From an uncultured Selenomonadaceae bacterium (GTDB lineage: Bacteria > Bacillota > Negativicutes > Selenomonadales > Selenomonadaceae), in NCBI GenBank assembly GCA_905233965.1, contig CAJOFG010000052.1, forward strand, positions 4,760-11,758: a stretch of DNA of 6,999 nt, written 5' to 3'. The notes beneath the pieces are model-generated. The model was not told where the DNA came from, ran no database searches, and worked only from the letters and a program-made list of their open reading frames with translations. The position numbers and the translations under genes were made by a program. Positions 6,127-6,999 of this stretch are shown here, piece after piece. Position 1 is the first letter of the stretch; each line of letters opens with the position of its first letter.

Positions 6127-6189
6127 AAAAAATTTTTATGGACAAAAAACGATTAAACGGTATATTATGCTGTCCGACGAGGATATAAT
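6127..6189 (+). promoter_or_regulatory. Predicted sigma-70-type promoter region of the TPS adhesin gene
   Basis: Best candidate: -35 TGGACA at 6139-6144, 16-base spacer, -10 TATATT at 6161-6166 (or TATTAT at 6163-6168, 18-base spacer). An A6T5 tract at 6127-6137 sits directly upstream of the -35 where an UP element would be. A second, perfect TATAAT occurs at 6184-6189 but has no good -35 at the right distance. The position right after two terminators and before a gene with its own ribosome site (AAGGGG, 6208-6213) supports promoter function. Which -10 is used cannot be decided from sequence. Confidence 0.6.
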
Positions 6190-6223
6190 CGAAAATCCTG
6201 TTTAAATAAGGGGTTGTTGAACC

Positions 6224-6999
6224 ATGAAAACCGGTAAGACTTGGAAGAAAAAAATTGGTGCGCTTGTCACTGCCGCGCTCTGTGTGTGGCGGTCATTACG
6301 CGCACGCTTTGCCTGAAAATAATCATGATATGCAACACATCGCAAGCATTGTATCTTCGGGCGACACAATGAATATCACGGGGGAAGGTGCAAATCTCAA
6401 TTCCTTCATCAAATGGAATGATTTTTCAATCGGTGTGAACGAAATCGTCAAATTTGAAAATATGCAAAAAATTTTAAATCTCGTGGACGGGAATAAAATT
6501 TCCGAAATTTACGGAACTATCAATGCACCGGGTATTGATGTGTTTTTGTTGAATCCGAGCGGTGTAATTTTCGGAGCGGGTTCGCAGGTTGACGTCGGGT
6601 CGCTTACCGTTTCCGCACGCACAATTTCCGAAGATGCAATTTCAAATTTTATTTCTACCGGCAATTTGCCCGAAGTCACCACCGACAGCGATATTACAGG
6701 CGGCATTGTTTTTTTGGGCAACGTGACGGCAAATAAAATTGTTGCGGAAGGAAACAATATCGCGCTTTACAATTCCGCGACGGGTGCCGACAAAAGTACC
6801 GGTTTGTTGAATGTCACGCAAAATTCCGAATTGAAAGTTACGTCCTACGGTCATGTTGATATGCCGACGGGACAAAGTTTGGGAACAAATTTCACGGCAA
6901 AAGATTTTTCCGGCAACACGACCGGCATTGTTCGTAACGATTTTACAACTCCTTACCTCACAACTTTTATGAAAAGTACGACCGTCGGCAATGCAACTT
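6224..6999 (+). pseudogene. Two-partner-secretion (filamentous haemagglutinin N-terminal domain) exoprotein, 5' part, frameshifted in the signal peptide
   Basis: The start of a TpsA-type secreted adhesin, cut by the right edge. Such proteins cross the inner membrane by Sec and the outer membrane through a TpsB pore; none is in view. The ATG at 6224 (Shine-Dalgarno AAGGGG, 6208-6213) encodes MKTGKTWKKKIGALVTAALC, a basic n-region plus hydrophobic core, but this frame stops at TGA 6314-6316 after 30 residues. From 6288 the +1 frame is open to 6999 and reads GGHYAHALPEN, with an Ala-His-Ala signal-peptidase site, then the TPS domain: 'IKWNDFSIGVNEIVKFEN', 'ISEIYGTINAPGIDVFLLNPSG' in two parts around 6505-6563 (Asn-Pro-Ser-Gly at 6552-6563), 'VIFGAGSQVDVGSLTVSA'. 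Skipping one base at 6287 joins the frames perfectly. No stop interrupts the domain, so the lesion is recent, switchable or a sequence error. The only other in-frame starts (TTG 6255, GTG 6258) would lose the signal peptide's basic end. Confidence 0.85.
6281..6288 (+). repeat. (TG)4 dinucleotide tract at the frameshift point
   Basis: TGTGTGTG lies exactly where the signal-peptide frame and the TPS-domain frame part company. The frames would be reconciled by removing one base or by adding one TG unit. Removing one base gives Leu-Cys-Val-Gly-Gly-His; adding one unit gives Leu-Cys-Val-Cys-Gly-Gly-His. Four units is short for a classical phase-variation repeat. Confidence 0.6.

Noticed and set aside
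6180..6199. Inverted repeat AGGAT/ATCCT over the second TATAAT as an operator
   Set aside because: Five-base arms with a ten-base loop are expected often by chance.
6509..6875. Two minus-strand open frames opposite the adhesin
   Set aside because: The plus strand encodes an uninterrupted TPS domain with the Asn-Pro-Ser-Gly motif; the reverse products look like shadows and lack ribosome sites.

Overview
The window reads as a compact, mostly plus-strand chromosomal segment of a bacterium from the Firmicutes that probably has an outer membrane (a Negativicutes-type organism). The basis is the combination of a Firmicutes-style Asp23/AmaP/DUF2273 cluster next to nusB and ispA with a two-partner-secretion (filamentous haemagglutinin type) adhesin that only makes sense in a cell with an outer membrane. 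This taxonomic call is an inference; there is no rRNA or other marker here. Base composition is distinctive: frequent CCGG-containing codons are interspersed with many A-tract/T-tract junctions.

Layout. Positions 1-700 hold the 3' part of mqnA (menaquinone pathway, chorismate dehydratase), cut by the left edge. Then come trkH (potassium uptake channel subunit, 730-2259), crcB (fluoride channel, 2284-2673) and a possible 56-residue small gene (2670-2840) that overlaps the crcB stop. An envelope-stress-type module follows: an Asp23/Gls24 protein (2855-3253), the membrane anchor AmaP (3305-3868), a divergent Asp23-like protein (3877-4287) and a DUF2273 membrane protein (4302-4562). Next are nusB (4608-5039), a short intrinsic terminator (5050-5072) and ispA (farnesyl diphosphate synthase, ending at 5975). 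All genes to this point are on one strand with gaps of about 50 bases or less, so they could form one long transcript, with partial termination after nusB.

Positions 5976-6223 are a boundary region: a 14-codon ORF, two tandem hairpin-plus-T-run terminators, then a promoter. From 6224 to the right edge runs the start of a TPS-type exoprotein. Its signal peptide and its TPS domain are in different reading frames, separated by a one-base offset at a (TG)4 tract (6281-6288). As given, translation from the good start codon ends after 30 residues, so the gene is a frameshifted pseudogene, an OFF phase-variant, or the site of a sequence error.

No mobile element, CRISPR array, tRNA or rRNA gene is visible. 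I do not see a clearly novel multi-gene system. The observations most worth a second look are the frameshifted adhesin start, the unrecognised 56-residue ORF and the three tandem Asp23-like proteins.
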